Assembly (NCBI GenBank): GCA_910585645.1
Contig: CAJUFP010000021.1
Location: 1 to 52,431 of the forward strand
Direction: 5' to 3'
Length of the DNA stretch: 52,431 nucleotides
From: an uncultured Hungatella sp.
GTDB taxonomy: Bacteria > Bacillota > Clostridia > Lachnospirales > Lachnospiraceae
The position numbers and the translations under genes were made by a program. Positions 34,135 to 43,007 of the stretch are shown piece by piece. The first letter of the stretch is position 1; each line of letters opens with the position of its first letter. Below the pieces are notes generated by a model. It searched no databases. It was given only the letters and a program-made list of their open reading frames with translations, and was not told the DNA's origin.

Positions 34135-35835
34135 CTATTTTATTGGCCGGATATGCCAGTCATCATATAAGGAACCTCTGACCGTCAGCGTATCCGTCAG
34201 GTTGATCTGCAGCATCCCCGCCGGGGTCCAGGCATCCAGCACTTCCACATAGGTTGTATACCGCCCGTTTGGATACCAGACCGGCGAAAAATGCACCGGG
34301 CGGCCGTAAGTACTGTAAGGGTTCACCTGAAATTCAAAGGTACTGGAATAGCCGGTATTCTTCCGTTTGAGGAGCCGCCAGTATTCCCCGTAATCAAATT
34401 CCGGGAAGTAGGCCACCACGTTCTGCGCCCCGGTGATATGCCCGCTGGGAGCGGAGGAACTGACACGGGCGGAAACATCGGCATTCAGCCCATACCCGCT
34501 CTTCATGGTCTTTCCCGATGCGGTGGGATTTTTGGCATCCGGCTTTGTGGAAAAGGATGCGCTTAAGGATGCGGAATAGGATTCCCACTCATATTCCCAC
34601 CATCCATGGTCGCACCAATATCCGTCATCCTCCCCTCTGCTGTGCCATACCCAGTGCGCGTGCCACCAGCAGTCCCACTCGCCCCAGGTAAGATAGGTCA
34701 CATTCTGCTTATTGGGCACTGCCGGAATGGAAAACCCCTCGTTCCGGTCGTCCGCCTGCGGGTCAGGGGGAGGGTTGTCGTCCAGATCCACAATCTTCGC
34801 CCGGATCTGTCCGATGCTGGTACTGCAGTTGCTGGAAATGCTGATTGTCACTTCCCCCGGCTCGGTCGGTGTGTGCCATTTCACCCAGGCAAGCTGGGAA
34901 CCGTTCTCCGGGATATAAATGTTGTTGTGGGAATATGTCCTCCCGCCCACCGTAAATCTGGCCCAGGCAGGGTTATCCGGGGTTTTCTTTCCTCCCGTGG
35001 TCAGCCGGACCGCCAGGATCACATCCGTATCCACCCGGTATACCTGGTCATAGTCTATCACGGTCTCCGGCACCCCCTTATAGCTGATGATGCCGATCCC
35101 CAGGATGGAGACCATCTCCTGGGCCGTCCGTGCGCTCCCCGTGGGACCCGTCCATGCAGAAAACCCCAGGTCGCTCCGTTCCAGGAACAGGGCAAGGGCA
35201 TGATTCTTCATTACCACGGTGGGAAAATGATAACTTAAGTCCCCGCCCGTCATCTGACAGTAAAGCCCCGCTTCCGTGGTGGTCATGGCAAAATATAAAT
35301 GCTGGTACACCAGATAGATAATGGGTTCAATGACCAGCTTATACTTCCCCTGCTCGATATCCTCAAAGGGAATCCCGGTGTCATTCGCCACCATCACCGC
35401 TGCCGCCTCAGAGCAGAAATACTGCCGGATAGCCGGGATGCTGGCTTTCCTGCTGTTGCCGGAGATGATCTGGGGGATGGGAGCCGCCGGTTTCCGGCAC
35501 ACATAACCGCCCACCTGCGGGGACAGCCCCGCCCCGTTCTTATAGTCCACCTTGCTCACCTTCCCGAAATGGCAGATAGTCGGGGATAATGCCCCCACAT
35601 CCACGTTGGTATAATCCACCGGGACGCTCACCCCCTGCCCGCTCTGGGCATCCACCACCGTGACCCGCACCCCGTCATAGCCGATATCCGGCCAGTAGTA
35701 GCCGTCCTTGCCATGGTTCAGGCTGCCGCCTCCGCCGTCCACGTTGCCGCTGCCTGCGGCATGGGCCGGGACCACAGAGGTCAGGCACATCATAAAAAGC
35801 AGCATGAGCGCTGCCATTCTTTTTATCTGTTTCAT
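34135..35835 (-). CDS. Large secreted protein of the conjugation operon
   Basis: About 566 residues with a Sec signal peptide (MKQIKRMAALMLLFMMCL, cleavage near AHA-AGSG). The mature protein is rich in Gly, Tyr, Trp and beta-type segments, with DIGYDGVRVTVVDAQSGQG, a WARFTVGGRTYSHNNIYI stretch and a Trp/His-rich cluster (WWHAHWVWHSRGEDDG). No sortase motif or catalytic set is seen. Exported proteins of this type occur in Firmicute Tad/T4SS loci and may form part of the channel or adhesin. I prefer ATG 35835 (GAGAGG upstream); starts at 35898 or at MRGW are possible. A terminator-like hairpin lies just upstream. Confidence 0.7.
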   Translation of the reverse strand: MKQIKRMAALMLLFMMCLTSVVPAHAAGSGNVDGGGGSLNHGKDGYYWPDIGYDGVRVTVVDAQSGQGVSVPVDYTNVDVGALSPTICHFGKVSKVDYKNGAGLSPQVGGYVCRKPAAPIPQIISGNSRKASIPAIRQYFCSEAAAVMVANDTGIPFEDIEQGKYKLVIEPIIYLVYQHLYFAMTTTEAGLYCQMTGGDLSYHFPTVVMKNHALALFLERSDLGFSAWTGPTGSARTAQEMVSILGIGIISYKGVPETVIDYDQVYRVDTDVILAVRLTTGGKKTPDNPAWARFTVGGRTYSHNNIYIPENGSQLAWVKWHTPTEPGEVTISISSNCSTSIGQIRAKIVDLDDNPPPDPQADDRNEGFSIPAVPNKQNVTYLTWGEWDCWWHAHWVWHSRGEDDGYWCDHGWWEYEWESYSASLSASFSTKPDAKNPTASGKTMKSGYGLNADVSARVSSSAPSGHITGAQNVVAYFPEFDYGEYWRLLKRKNTGYSSTFEFQVNPYSTYGRPVHFSPVWYPNGRYTTYVEVLDAWTPAGMLQINLTDTLTVRGSLYDDWHIRPIK

Positions 35836-35900
35836 CCATCCTCTCATTCTGCCGCTGTAAGCGGCGTTTCCGTCTGCAAAGAGTCTCTTCCTGCACATAC

Positions 35901-35933
35901 AAAAAGGGCATGAACCTTTTTGAGATCCATGCC
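35901..35933 (-). terminator. Terminator or attenuator before the large secreted protein gene
   Basis: Minus strand: GGCATGGA (35933-35926) pairs with TTCATGCC (35914-35907), followed by CTTTTT. It would end or reduce transcripts coming from the DUF6550 gene before the next gene. Confidence 0.55.
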
Positions 35934-35985
35934 TTTCCGTATTTTTTATATTCTGACAGTCATTTTGAAATGCCGCAGGCTCCCC

Positions 35986-36615
35986 CTACTGCATTGTCCC
36001 GATCTGCTTGTTCCAGTCCCCGTCCGTGTGGGAAGTCCCCTGCTCGTTGGGGCCGGAGCTTTCTATGTAGCCGAACCCCGGCACATAGACCGCCCCTGCC
36101 GGATTGGTGTCCCCTCCCTGAGGCTGCTCCTCCTGGGGCTGTGTATGCTCCGGCTGGCAGTTACCGTCCCCATCCGGGTTCTCCACCGCTGCGGTGCTTT
36201 CTGTTTCGGCAGGCGGTGCCGTAGGCGGCATGGCGTCTTTCGGAGACTGGGGTTTTCCGTCCGTGCGGGCCGGCTGTGTTTCTGCCGAAACCGTGGCGGT
36301 TTCTTCCCCGCTGTTTTCCTCTGTGGAAGGTTCTTCTGTCTCCGGCTGGGTTTCGGTCTGCCCTGTTTCTGCTCCCGGCTCCCTTTCCTGCCCTGACTCC
36401 GATTCTGTTTCTCTTTCCTGCTCCACGGTTCTGGTGGTGTCAATCTCCGGGACTGTCACCGTTGTTTCCGTTTCCGGCACTTCCGGCTCCACCAAAGGCA
36501 GCTCTGCCTTTCCCATTGTCCCCACATACCAGACAAGGCCGGCAGCCAGGCACACGGCCAGAACCGACAGGATGATGATGGTAACACGCTTCTTATTTTT
36601 ATAATTTTTGTTCAT
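35986..36615 (-). CDS. DUF6550 family membrane protein
   Basis: The 209-residue product has a short basic N-terminus, one membrane helix (VTIIILSVLAVCLAAGLVWYV, about 11-31), a long Glu/Thr/Pro/Ser-rich stretch, and the family's C-terminal motif AGAVYVPGFGYIES ending GDWNKQIGTMQ. DUF6550 proteins accompany Tad/T4SS operons in Firmicutes; the function is unknown. The low-complexity part should be extracytoplasmic. ATG 36615 has GAGG. It has its own promoter (36692-36720) preceded by 11-bp tandem repeats, so it starts a sub-operon. Confidence 0.8.
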   Translation of the reverse strand: MNKNYKNKKRVTIIILSVLAVCLAAGLVWYVGTMGKAELPLVEPEVPETETTVTVPEIDTTRTVEQERETESESGQEREPGAETGQTETQPETEEPSTEENSGEETATVSAETQPARTDGKPQSPKDAMPPTAPPAETESTAAVENPDGDGNCQPEHTQPQEEQPQGGDTNPAGAVYVPGFGYIESSGPNEQGTSHTDGDWNKQIGTMQ

Positions 36616-36691
36616 AAATGGACCTCACTTTCATTTTCTGTGTTGGAATGAACGGTTCGGCCCTATTTACCCAAATCTTCTACCCGATTCC

Positions 36692-36720
36692 ATTATAAGC
36701 GGGTTCTCTCTGCGCGTCCA
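36692..36720 (-). promoter_or_regulatory. Promoter for the DUF6550 gene
   Basis: Minus strand: TGGACG (36720-36715), exact 17-base spacer, perfect TATAAT (36697-36692). It lies inside the conjugation operon after the TadE-like gene and allows separate control of the downstream half. Imperfect repeats lie immediately upstream. Confidence 0.6.
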
Positions 36721-36730
36721 GGCTTTTTTC

Positions 36731-36779
36731 GGAATCCTCGGAATTTCCTTGAAATTTCCTTAGAATCCCCTTAGAATTT
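36731..36779 (-). repeat. Tandem 11-bp repeats upstream of the internal promoter
   Basis: Starting at the stop codon of the TadE-like gene, the minus strand reads TTCTAAGGGGA, TTCTAAGGAAA, TTTCAAGGAAA, TTCCGAGGA: four imperfect copies, mostly 11 bp apart. They end about 11 bases before the -35, a typical position for an activator or repressor array. Confidence 0.5.
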
Positions 36780-37394
36780 GGGCATATAGGCCGCTTTTGT
36801 CCTAAGTTCCATAGTCACGGGCGGAACTACTCCCCAGCCGAAGGACATAGGTATTTCAATGGTGATTCGTGCATCCGTCTCAAAGTTCCTGGAAGCGCTC
36901 CCCGGAGCCAGTCCGGTATTGATAATCTCCACCCGCAGGCCAGAGAGCCGGTATTCGTAACCGCCATCCTGCTCTTTTATATGGTAATTGCCGTCCCTCT
37001 CTGTCCCCAGCAGGCTGTCCAGGCGGTAATACACATCGTCATAGTCCAGATCCTCCACCCACTGCTCCCCGGACAGCCGGTAGCCGCCGGAATATCCCTC
37101 CCGCAGCCCCCGGTAAGTTTCATCATAGTTGGTGGTCGCCACACTGATGACCGCCTGCTGGAGTCCGTCCCGCACTCCCTGGGCAATGATCATCAGGCGG
37201 AAAAACTCCGACATGGCGCAGATCAAGAACAGAAGCCCCAGGATAAGAGCGATGATGGTCGGGGTGGAATTTCCGCTTTTATCCCCCGCAAGTGCTTTGC
37301 CACGGAAAAATATAGCCTTGCGCCGTAATCCCTTTTTCCTTCCACCCTCTTCCTTTCTCTCATGGAAAGATTTCGTTGATTGATTTTTGTTCAA
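36771..37394 (-). CDS. TadE-like pseudopilin
   Basis: The 207-residue product has a basic N-terminal region, then a single hydrophobic helix (TPTIIALILGLLFLICAMSEFF, about 45-66) after DKSGNS, then a beta-rich extracytoplasmic domain. This placement matches TadE/TadF minor pilins, in which the helix follows a prepilin-peptidase site; the acidic residue at +5 is missing here. The start is TTG at 37394 with GGGGGTG. It follows the DUF4320 gene by 15 bp and probably joins it in the Tad filament tip or base. Confidence 0.7.
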   Translation of the reverse strand: MNKNQSTKSFHERKEEGGRKKGLRRKAIFFRGKALAGDKSGNSTPTIIALILGLLFLICAMSEFFRLMIIAQGVRDGLQQAVISVATTNYDETYRGLREGYSGGYRLSGEQWVEDLDYDDVYYRLDSLLGTERDGNYHIKEQDGGYEYRLSGLRVEIINTGLAPGSASRNFETDARITIEIPMSFGWGVVPPVTMELRTKAAYMPKF

Positions 37395-37409
37395 GCTCCA
37401 TCACCCCCA

Positions 37410-37811
37410 TCACTTATAATAGACTTCCGATTTGCCGGATGCTTTCGCCCGTATCTGGACAGGGAAAGAACCTAAGAAAAAGAATCCGATATCTACGGTG
37501 TCCGTCAAAGTCACGGAAATATCGCCGTTCAGCTGCACCCGGTTCCCGCTGAAATAGTCACAGTCCCACTCAATCTGCGGGTTCAGGCCGGTCTGCTGGC
37601 GCATGGTGCTGATGCGGGATGCTACATTGGTTCCCCCTGCAATCTCCGCCTCCCGGACAATCTCTGCCGCAAAGAGGTCAAGCTGCTGTTTGGTGGTAAA
37701 GACAGGGAAGAAACTTACTGCCAGTGCCACCACCAGCATCAGGCACAGGATGCCGATAGCAACATCAATATACCCCTCTCCCCGTTTTGATTTCAAAATT
37801 CGTTTAAGCAC
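37410..37811 (-). CDS. DUF4320 family pseudopilin
   Basis: The 133-residue product begins MLKRILKSKRGEGYIDVAIG, in which RG-EGYID resembles a Flp/TadE-type prepilin cleavage site with an acidic residue at +5. A hydrophobic helix (ILCLMLVVALAVSFFPVF) and a small beta domain follow. This is the DUF4320 family, found in Firmicute Tad-like loci. No separate short Flp pilin gene is seen, so this protein could be the major subunit (inference). It lies between TadC and the TadE-like gene. Confidence 0.85.
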   Translation of the reverse strand: MLKRILKSKRGEGYIDVAIGILCLMLVVALAVSFFPVFTTKQQLDLFAAEIVREAEIAGGTNVASRISTMRQQTGLNPQIEWDCDYFSGNRVQLNGDISVTLTDTVDIGFFFLGSFPVQIRAKASGKSEVYYK

Positions 37812-37823
37812 AGTTTCACCTCC

Positions 37824-38699
37824 TTAGAAAATCCCCGACATGGTGCCAAGGATCTGATATCCCATCACTCCCATGTACAGCAGGAGCATACAGCCCAACA
37901 ACAGAAAAGAGTACCTCCGTATCTTCGGTGGCCGCTCCATTGCCAGCTTTTTCAGCCGCTGCAGTTCCAGCTGCTTCATGTCATGGCTGAGCATCCGGAA
38001 AAACGCCACGCCGTCATCGCCGCGCAGGACACCGATCAGTCCCCGGACCACATCGGAAAGCATGGCGCTGGATACTCTCGCTTCAAACCTGGTCAATGCC
38101 CCCTCAAAGTTCCCGGTACGCATGTCCGCCACCGTGATGGCAAGTTCATTCTTCAAAGCTGCCCCTGCGTTCTTCTGGTAGGTCTCCAGCATGGAAAGCA
38201 CATCCCGGCTGGCCTGCAGTTCCTGGGTCAGTGTTGCCACAAACCGGGGCAGTTCGTACTCGATCTCCTCCTTCCTGACCGTGATCTTCTTTTCCGCCTT
38301 ATTGATCTCGGAAAAGTAAATCCCGATACCGGCGATAACAAAAGCAGGGGAGATAATGGGAGCGATAAACAGGCAGGGGATGACACCCAAAAGCACCAGA
38401 CCGGCCTTCACCATGGCAAGGGAAACATACTGCTCCGCCGTCAAGGGGATCTCTGCCGATCTCAGCGTGGCGGTCAGCTTCCTCCTCTTGTAATCATCCA
38501 TGGGCAGCACCTTTGCCAGCTTGGATGCCAGTTCCATCAATACAGCATCAGAATCTTTCGCCTGTTTTTTGTTCTTCTTCACGGTATTCAAGACCGCCTT
38601 TGTCGCCCGGTAGGTGGGTACATGGAACACTGCCGCCAGAACCAGGTACAGCCCCATGGCAAAAAACAGGGCAAAGAAAAGTAAGATCAGATTGTGCAT
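37824..38699 (-). CDS. tadC: TadC-like type II secretion F-domain membrane protein
   Basis: The 291-residue inner-membrane protein has helices at the N-terminus (ILLFFALFFAMGLYLVLAAVF), mid-protein (VLLGVIPCLFIAPIISPAFVIAGIGIY) and C-terminus (YSFLLLGCMLLLYMGVMGYQIL). Between them is a T2SSF-type helical bundle (LPRFVATLTQELQASRDVLSMLETY; SDVVRGLIGVLRGDDGVAFF). It forms the Tad platform with TadB, encoded 11 bp upstream. ATG with GGGGGTGAAGGG. Confidence 0.85.
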   Translation of the reverse strand: MHNLILLFFALFFAMGLYLVLAAVFHVPTYRATKAVLNTVKKNKKQAKDSDAVLMELASKLAKVLPMDDYKRRKLTATLRSAEIPLTAEQYVSLAMVKAGLVLLGVIPCLFIAPIISPAFVIAGIGIYFSEINKAEKKITVRKEEIEYELPRFVATLTQELQASRDVLSMLETYQKNAGAALKNELAITVADMRTGNFEGALTRFEARVSSAMLSDVVRGLIGVLRGDDGVAFFRMLSHDMKQLELQRLKKLAMERPPKIRRYSFLLLGCMLLLYMGVMGYQILGTMSGIF

Positions 38700-38710
38700 C
38701 CCTTCACCCC

Positions 38711-39643
38711 CTACCGTTTGTACTCAATAGGCCGTGTATGCCTTGCCACCGCCGCCACGGAAACGAAAATCACCCCGCCGCAGACTGCCAGCAGGATCTT
38801 CCCAAACTCCGTAAACATCAGTGTGTGATACCACTCCTGATTGAGAAAATACATCAGCGGGATACTTCCCAAAAGAAGCACCACCATGGTGATGTACTCC
38901 TTTACCGGCTCCATCAGCAGCAGATCCAGCTCCGCAGACACCACACGCATGTCGGACAGTTTCGCCACGATGGGCGGCAGGGTGGACTTTAAGTTGTAAT
39001 CGTCCTGGCAGGCGATCACGGCATCCACCCATTCATGGAACACCCCGTTGTCAATCCCCGGCTTCATCTGCTCCAGCGCCTCCTTCAAGTTGGAATTGAT
39101 GAGTTTGGCCTGTAAAAGAAAGTTTCGGAACACCTCCGCCACCGGCGGGTTTAGGTAGGGCTGGTTCTCCTCTATGGCACGGATAATGGTATTCTTTCCC
39201 CGCAGATAGCTGGTGGTGATAATGGAAAGGGCTGTTTCCAGTTCCGTGTTGATCTGTTTTTTATGCCGCCCCGCCGTAAACTTCACATAGTAAAAGGGAA
39301 GCAGGGCAAGGCCGGCCGCCAGCACCGGGACCATGTAGGTATTCTTCATGGTGAGCGCCATAAGGACGCCCACCACGAACAGGAGCATTGACAGGACGCA
39401 GAGCATGGAGAACATGCCGCTTTTTCCTGTCACCCGCAGGACTTCCTTTGTTTCCAGAAATAAGAGTTTCAGTCCTCTGGGCTGCCTGCTCTTCCGGCTC
39501 TGTTCAATCCGGCTTTTCAGGGACTGTTTTTCCGGCTTTATAAATGCCGCCAGCCCTTCCAGAAAAGAAAAAGGCGATAACCGGAGTATGAGAAAGCACC
39601 CCGTCACCGCCAGTAAAAACGCTATCGTTACCAGTGTTGTCAA
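38711..39643 (-). CDS. tadB: TadB-like type II secretion F-domain membrane protein
   Basis: The 310-residue protein has an N-terminal helix (TLVTIAFLLAVTGCFLIL), two helices near 85-120 (MFSMLCVLSMLLFVVGVLMAL), a T2SSF bundle (INTELETALSIITTSYLRGK; VFHEWVDAVIACQDDYNLKSTLPPI) and a C-terminal pair (YITMVVLLLGSIPLMYFL; ILLAVCGGVIFVSVAAVA). It pairs with TadC as the pilus platform driven by TadA. TTG start with AAGGAGGGAACCAACGA. 71 bp after the preceding gene. Confidence 0.85.
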   Translation of the reverse strand: MTTLVTIAFLLAVTGCFLILRLSPFSFLEGLAAFIKPEKQSLKSRIEQSRKSRQPRGLKLLFLETKEVLRVTGKSGMFSMLCVLSMLLFVVGVLMALTMKNTYMVPVLAAGLALLPFYYVKFTAGRHKKQINTELETALSIITTSYLRGKNTIIRAIEENQPYLNPPVAEVFRNFLLQAKLINSNLKEALEQMKPGIDNGVFHEWVDAVIACQDDYNLKSTLPPIVAKLSDMRVVSAELDLLLMEPVKEYITMVVLLLGSIPLMYFLNQEWYHTLMFTEFGKILLAVCGGVIFVSVAAVARHTRPIEYKR

Positions 39644-39714
39644 TCGTTGGTTCCCTCCTTTTCGCTTTCATAAATGTTGTATCATGGTTTCTTCCGCTTT
39701 CTGGATTCTCCCGA

Positions 39715-40584
39715 CTACCTCGCCAGATCCTCCAGTTCCTCCGCAAACTCCTCATACCCCTTATAAATAGTTACCGTGTCGGAGACCTCCTGCAGCTTAT
39801 CCACCATATCCCGATGGCTCTCCGGCAGAACCTCCCCCGCAATCTCTTTCAGCACATCCTCCAGGTAGCCCAGGAAGCCCCAGCAGCTGTCGGTTTCTTC
39901 TCCGTTCTCATACAGGCGGTATCCGTAGCACTGGCCGGACACGTAATAATCATAATCCTGCACTTCCGATAACAGCCTCTGTCTGGCTTTTTCCACGTTC
40001 TCCGCCGACACGCTGCCATACTCCGCCCGAATTTCCGAAGCTGTGGCATAGATCCATCCCACCTGCCCGGAATCCCATTCTGCGTGCTGCGCCTTCCCTG
40101 TGAAGGAATCCGCTGACATCCGCAGACCGGAGTGGTCATACAGGTTCAAAGGCAGTATCACATTTTCCGCGCTGGCAATCTTCAGCAGGTCGCTGTCTGA
40201 CATAGCTTCAATCAGACAGTCCGCCACATCCCTGGTATTGTCCTCCAGCCGGCCTTCCACAAAATCCTCCTGATACCACTTCTTAAAATAGCCATTATAG
40301 CTTTCTATGGACCAGCCGTGGGCTGACTTATCATAAAAAAGACGGATGGTATCCGATTTTCCGAAACGGGCGTGCCGGATAATGGCATATTCCGATGCTG
40401 TCCTTTTCACAAGGTTCATCAAAAAATCATTTGGATCTGCAAAACGGTTCTCATCCCCCAGGTTATACCGCCTGTGCCAGCAGATCATGTGACCGAAATT
40501 ATCATAGTCCTCACGGGGGTTCAATGGCTCATCATCATACATGACCTGTAATAAATAAGGCTGTTTCAGGGCAACAAGGCTCAA
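39715..40584 (-). CDS. Conserved accessory protein with YNLGDE / LYDHSGLRM / WDSGQVGWIY motifs
   Basis: About 289 soluble residues. The ordered motifs HRRYNLGDENRF, ILPLNLYDHSGLRM, WDSGQVGWIYA, YDYYVSGQCYGYRLYE and DSCWGFLG resemble a family of unknown function seen in Firmicute phages and plasmids. It is odd inside a Tad operon, between TadA and TadB, and may be a mobile-element accessory protein. I favour TTG 40584, eight bases after GGAGG; the ATG at 40590 and GTG at 40593 lie too close to the ribosome site. Confidence 0.65.
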   Translation of the reverse strand: MSLVALKQPYLLQVMYDDEPLNPREDYDNFGHMICWHRRYNLGDENRFADPNDFLMNLVKRTASEYAIIRHARFGKSDTIRLFYDKSAHGWSIESYNGYFKKWYQEDFVEGRLEDNTRDVADCLIEAMSDSDLLKIASAENVILPLNLYDHSGLRMSADSFTGKAQHAEWDSGQVGWIYATASEIRAEYGSVSAENVEKARQRLLSEVQDYDYYVSGQCYGYRLYENGEETDSCWGFLGYLEDVLKEIAGEVLPESHRDMVDKLQEVSDTVTIYKGYEEFAEELEDLAR

Positions 40585-40603
40585 TCCCATCACCTCCTGT
40601 CAT

Positions 40604-41977
40604 CTAGATGCCGAAGAGCTGCTGCTGTGTCTTAAAGGACATCCCGTTTTCCCGCAGCCGTTTCAGAAGCCCCTCGGAGGGCGGCTCCACCTTTTCATAG
40701 TGTCCGATGATCTTCGCTTTTCCCCCCACAATCCGGTTGTCCGTGATATTGAACCGGTACAGGGTACGCATCCTCTGCCTGCTCTCACCGGACCGGGTGC
40801 TGTCCGGCAGGTACTCGCACTCGGAAATCTCCATGGGCCTGCGGCTGTTGTCCTCCAGCTTTTTCGCAAAGGCCACAATGGGGAAGGCTTTGGTGGCAAG
40901 CCCCATCAGGGTGGAATCGTCCATGTCATAGGACTGCTTGCACAGCGTCACCATCCGGTAATAGGTATCCGCGCAGGAATTGGCATGGATGGTGGTGATG
41001 ACGGAATGGCCGGTGTTGGCCGCATTGATTGCCTGCATACTCTCGGCCCCCTTCATCTCCGCCACCGCCACACAGTCCGGATTGATGGTCAGGGTGGTCT
41101 CCAACAGTTTCACAAGAGTAATGTTCTGCTTGGGGTCATCGGAGAACCGGGTCACAAGATGAACCACGTTGTTCAGCACGTTCCCCGCTTCATCCTCTTC
41201 TGTCAAGTCAAACTCCCGACAGCCCTGCTCCAGCGTGACGATACGCTTGTTGTAAGGAACCTGCCCCAGAATCCAACTCATAAGGGTGGTCTTTCCGCTG
41301 GACGTGGCACCGGTGATGCACATGGATACCCCGTGGCAGTAGCAGGCGGCCAGCAGGTCCAGCATCTCCGCCGTTGCCGTCCCATAGTCCATAAACTGCT
41401 GTTTTGTCAGCTTCCGGGGATTGACGATACGGATGGATGCGGACAGCCCCTTGTCCCGGTCGATTACCCCGTCCCCCATGACGGTGATACGGATCTTGTT
41501 GGAGAGATGACCCACCACAATGGTCTGGGCGCTGTCAAAGATCATGCCGGATTTATGGAGCATCCGCCTTATCACGTCAATGGCGTGCTGGGGCGAATTG
41601 AAATGCTCCTTGCAAGGCAGGATTTCCCCGTTGGAATAGGTGACTTTTACATCCTTCCACTGGTTGATGTTGATCTCCTCCACATCGTCACGGTAGAGGT
41701 ATTTTGTCAGGAAGGAAAACCCGGTCATCTCTCCGTAGATCAGTTCGCATAATTCCTCCTGCTCCGTGTCCTCCACTCCCAGATGGTTGTTTTCCAGATA
41801 TTTCTGGATATAGGACTTTACAAGCTCCCGGCTCTCATCCGGGTCGTCTTTCAGGGTGGAGGCATAGTTTTTTGTGATATGCTCCTGCACTTCCTTCAAG
41901 ACTTCCGGAAACGGACGCAGGCGGATCTCTCCGCCCAGCATCCCCGCATAGCCGTGAATATCAAATGTTTCCTGCAA
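40604..41977 (-). CDS. tadA: TadA/CpaF-type secretion ATPase
   Basis: The 457-residue ATPase of the VirB11/CpaF family. It has an N-terminal helical region, DVEEININQWKDVKVTYSNG as the family beta region, Walker A GATSSGKT (223-230), the Asp box IVTLEQGCREFDL with several family acidic residues, HLVTRFSDD, and CVAVAEMKGAESMQAINAANTGHSVITTIHANS. It powers Tad pilus assembly from the cytoplasm, acting on TadB/TadC. A VirB11 role in the conjugation channel is also possible because no other VirB11 is present. Confidence 0.93.
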   Translation of the reverse strand: MQETFDIHGYAGMLGGEIRLRPFPEVLKEVQEHITKNYASTLKDDPDESRELVKSYIQKYLENNHLGVEDTEQEELCELIYGEMTGFSFLTKYLYRDDVEEININQWKDVKVTYSNGEILPCKEHFNSPQHAIDVIRRMLHKSGMIFDSAQTIVVGHLSNKIRITVMGDGVIDRDKGLSASIRIVNPRKLTKQQFMDYGTATAEMLDLLAACYCHGVSMCITGATSSGKTTLMSWILGQVPYNKRIVTLEQGCREFDLTEEDEAGNVLNNVVHLVTRFSDDPKQNITLVKLLETTLTINPDCVAVAEMKGAESMQAINAANTGHSVITTIHANSCADTYYRMVTLCKQSYDMDDSTLMGLATKAFPIVAFAKKLEDNSRRPMEISECEYLPDSTRSGESRQRMRTLYRFNITDNRIVGGKAKIIGHYEKVEPPSEGLLKRLRENGMSFKTQQQLFGI

Positions 41978-42087
41978 TCAGGTTCCCCCTTTCATTTGAG
42001 TTTAATTTCATAATGGCGCTCACCATTAAATGTTTCAGACAGACTGAGGCCGGTTCCCGAATATCTGAACCCGTCATATCTCCCGCA

Positions 42088-42993
42088 TCAAAATTCACCC
42101 CGGTTCTTTGCAAACGGCACTTTAAAACCGCCTTTTCTGCTCTTCTCCCTGTGCTTTTCTTTTCCCGCCGTGGGTGCCGCCTCCGGCCTGTCCGGTACGG
42201 CTCTTTTCACATCCGCCATCCTCTTTCCCGTCTGGCGGGCCGGCGCAACCTGAAAGTCAAACACATCCAGCAGGATGCGGTTGATCTCCGCCTGATATAT
42301 GGTGCTTTCCTGGGAGAACATCGGCTCAAACAGCGCCATCTCATTGTCCTGCTGTTCCAGCTCCGCTATGTAGGGCAGCATGTAGTCCACTCCCCCGTAC
42401 TGGCCGGAAACGGATTCCCAGTCCTGTCCCACTTTCAGGTTCCCCATTGCCGTCACCTGCCTGTCCTTCCGGTAACGGCTGTCTGCCAGCATGGGGGAAT
42501 GGGTCTGGAACCAGGAAATTCCTTTTAAGTTGGCCGTCCCCATCTTCAACACCCTGTCCGCCGTCTCAATGGCCACAAAGGTTGCCGGGTCTGCTTCAAA
42601 GATGGTGGTGCCATCTATGATGATATAATCTGCCAGATACCGTAGGGACACAAACAGTTCCAGCGCCTTGTCCCGTGTTACCTTGGGATAGTTCATCAGG
42701 CTTTCCCCGGTCTTATACCCCAGCAGACTGATGTATTCGCTTCCCGGCGCCGGGACGCAGGCATTCAGGACGTTGCCCTGTGTCAGCCCCGGCGCTGTCA
42801 AAAGGACCCCCAGGGAAGTATCATGCACTGTCCCTGCCGGGAGCAGCGCAGGGATTACAGGCGTGAACGGATCGCACAGAACCAGGATCACGTTTTTTCT
42901 CCTGGCGGCAAGGGTTCGGGCCAGTTTCACGGCGGTAGTAGTTTTTCCGCTCCCCGGACTCCCCATAATGGTCAGCATTTTGTCCTGTTCCAT
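42088..42993 (-). CDS. ParA/TadZ-type P-loop ATPase
   Basis: The 301-residue protein starts LTIMGSPGSGKTTTAVKLART (intact Walker A GSPGSGKT, 11-18), then VILVLCDPFTPVIPALLPAG and YLADYIIIDGTTIFEAD as the Asp strand. It ends in a Lys/Arg-rich tail (KEKHREKSRKGGFKVPFAKN) that could touch membrane or DNA. In Tad loci this position is TadZ/CpaE, which directs pilus assembly to the pole; a conjugation partitioning role is an alternative. ATG 42993 is 14 bp after CpaB. Confidence 0.8.
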   Translation of the reverse strand: MEQDKMLTIMGSPGSGKTTTAVKLARTLAARRKNVILVLCDPFTPVIPALLPAGTVHDTSLGVLLTAPGLTQGNVLNACVPAPGSEYISLLGYKTGESLMNYPKVTRDKALELFVSLRYLADYIIIDGTTIFEADPATFVAIETADRVLKMGTANLKGISWFQTHSPMLADSRYRKDRQVTAMGNLKVGQDWESVSGQYGGVDYMLPYIAELEQQDNEMALFEPMFSQESTIYQAEINRILLDVFDFQVAPARQTGKRMADVKRAVPDRPEAAPTAGKEKHREKSRKGGFKVPFAKNRGEF

Positions 42994-43007
42994 ATGCTCC
43001 TGCCTCC

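Noticed and set aside
40700..41752. 350-codon plus-strand open frame opposite tadA
   Set aside because: It mirrors the tadA codons on the other strand, has no ribosome site and no family features. TadA on the minus strand has full Walker and Asp-box motifs.
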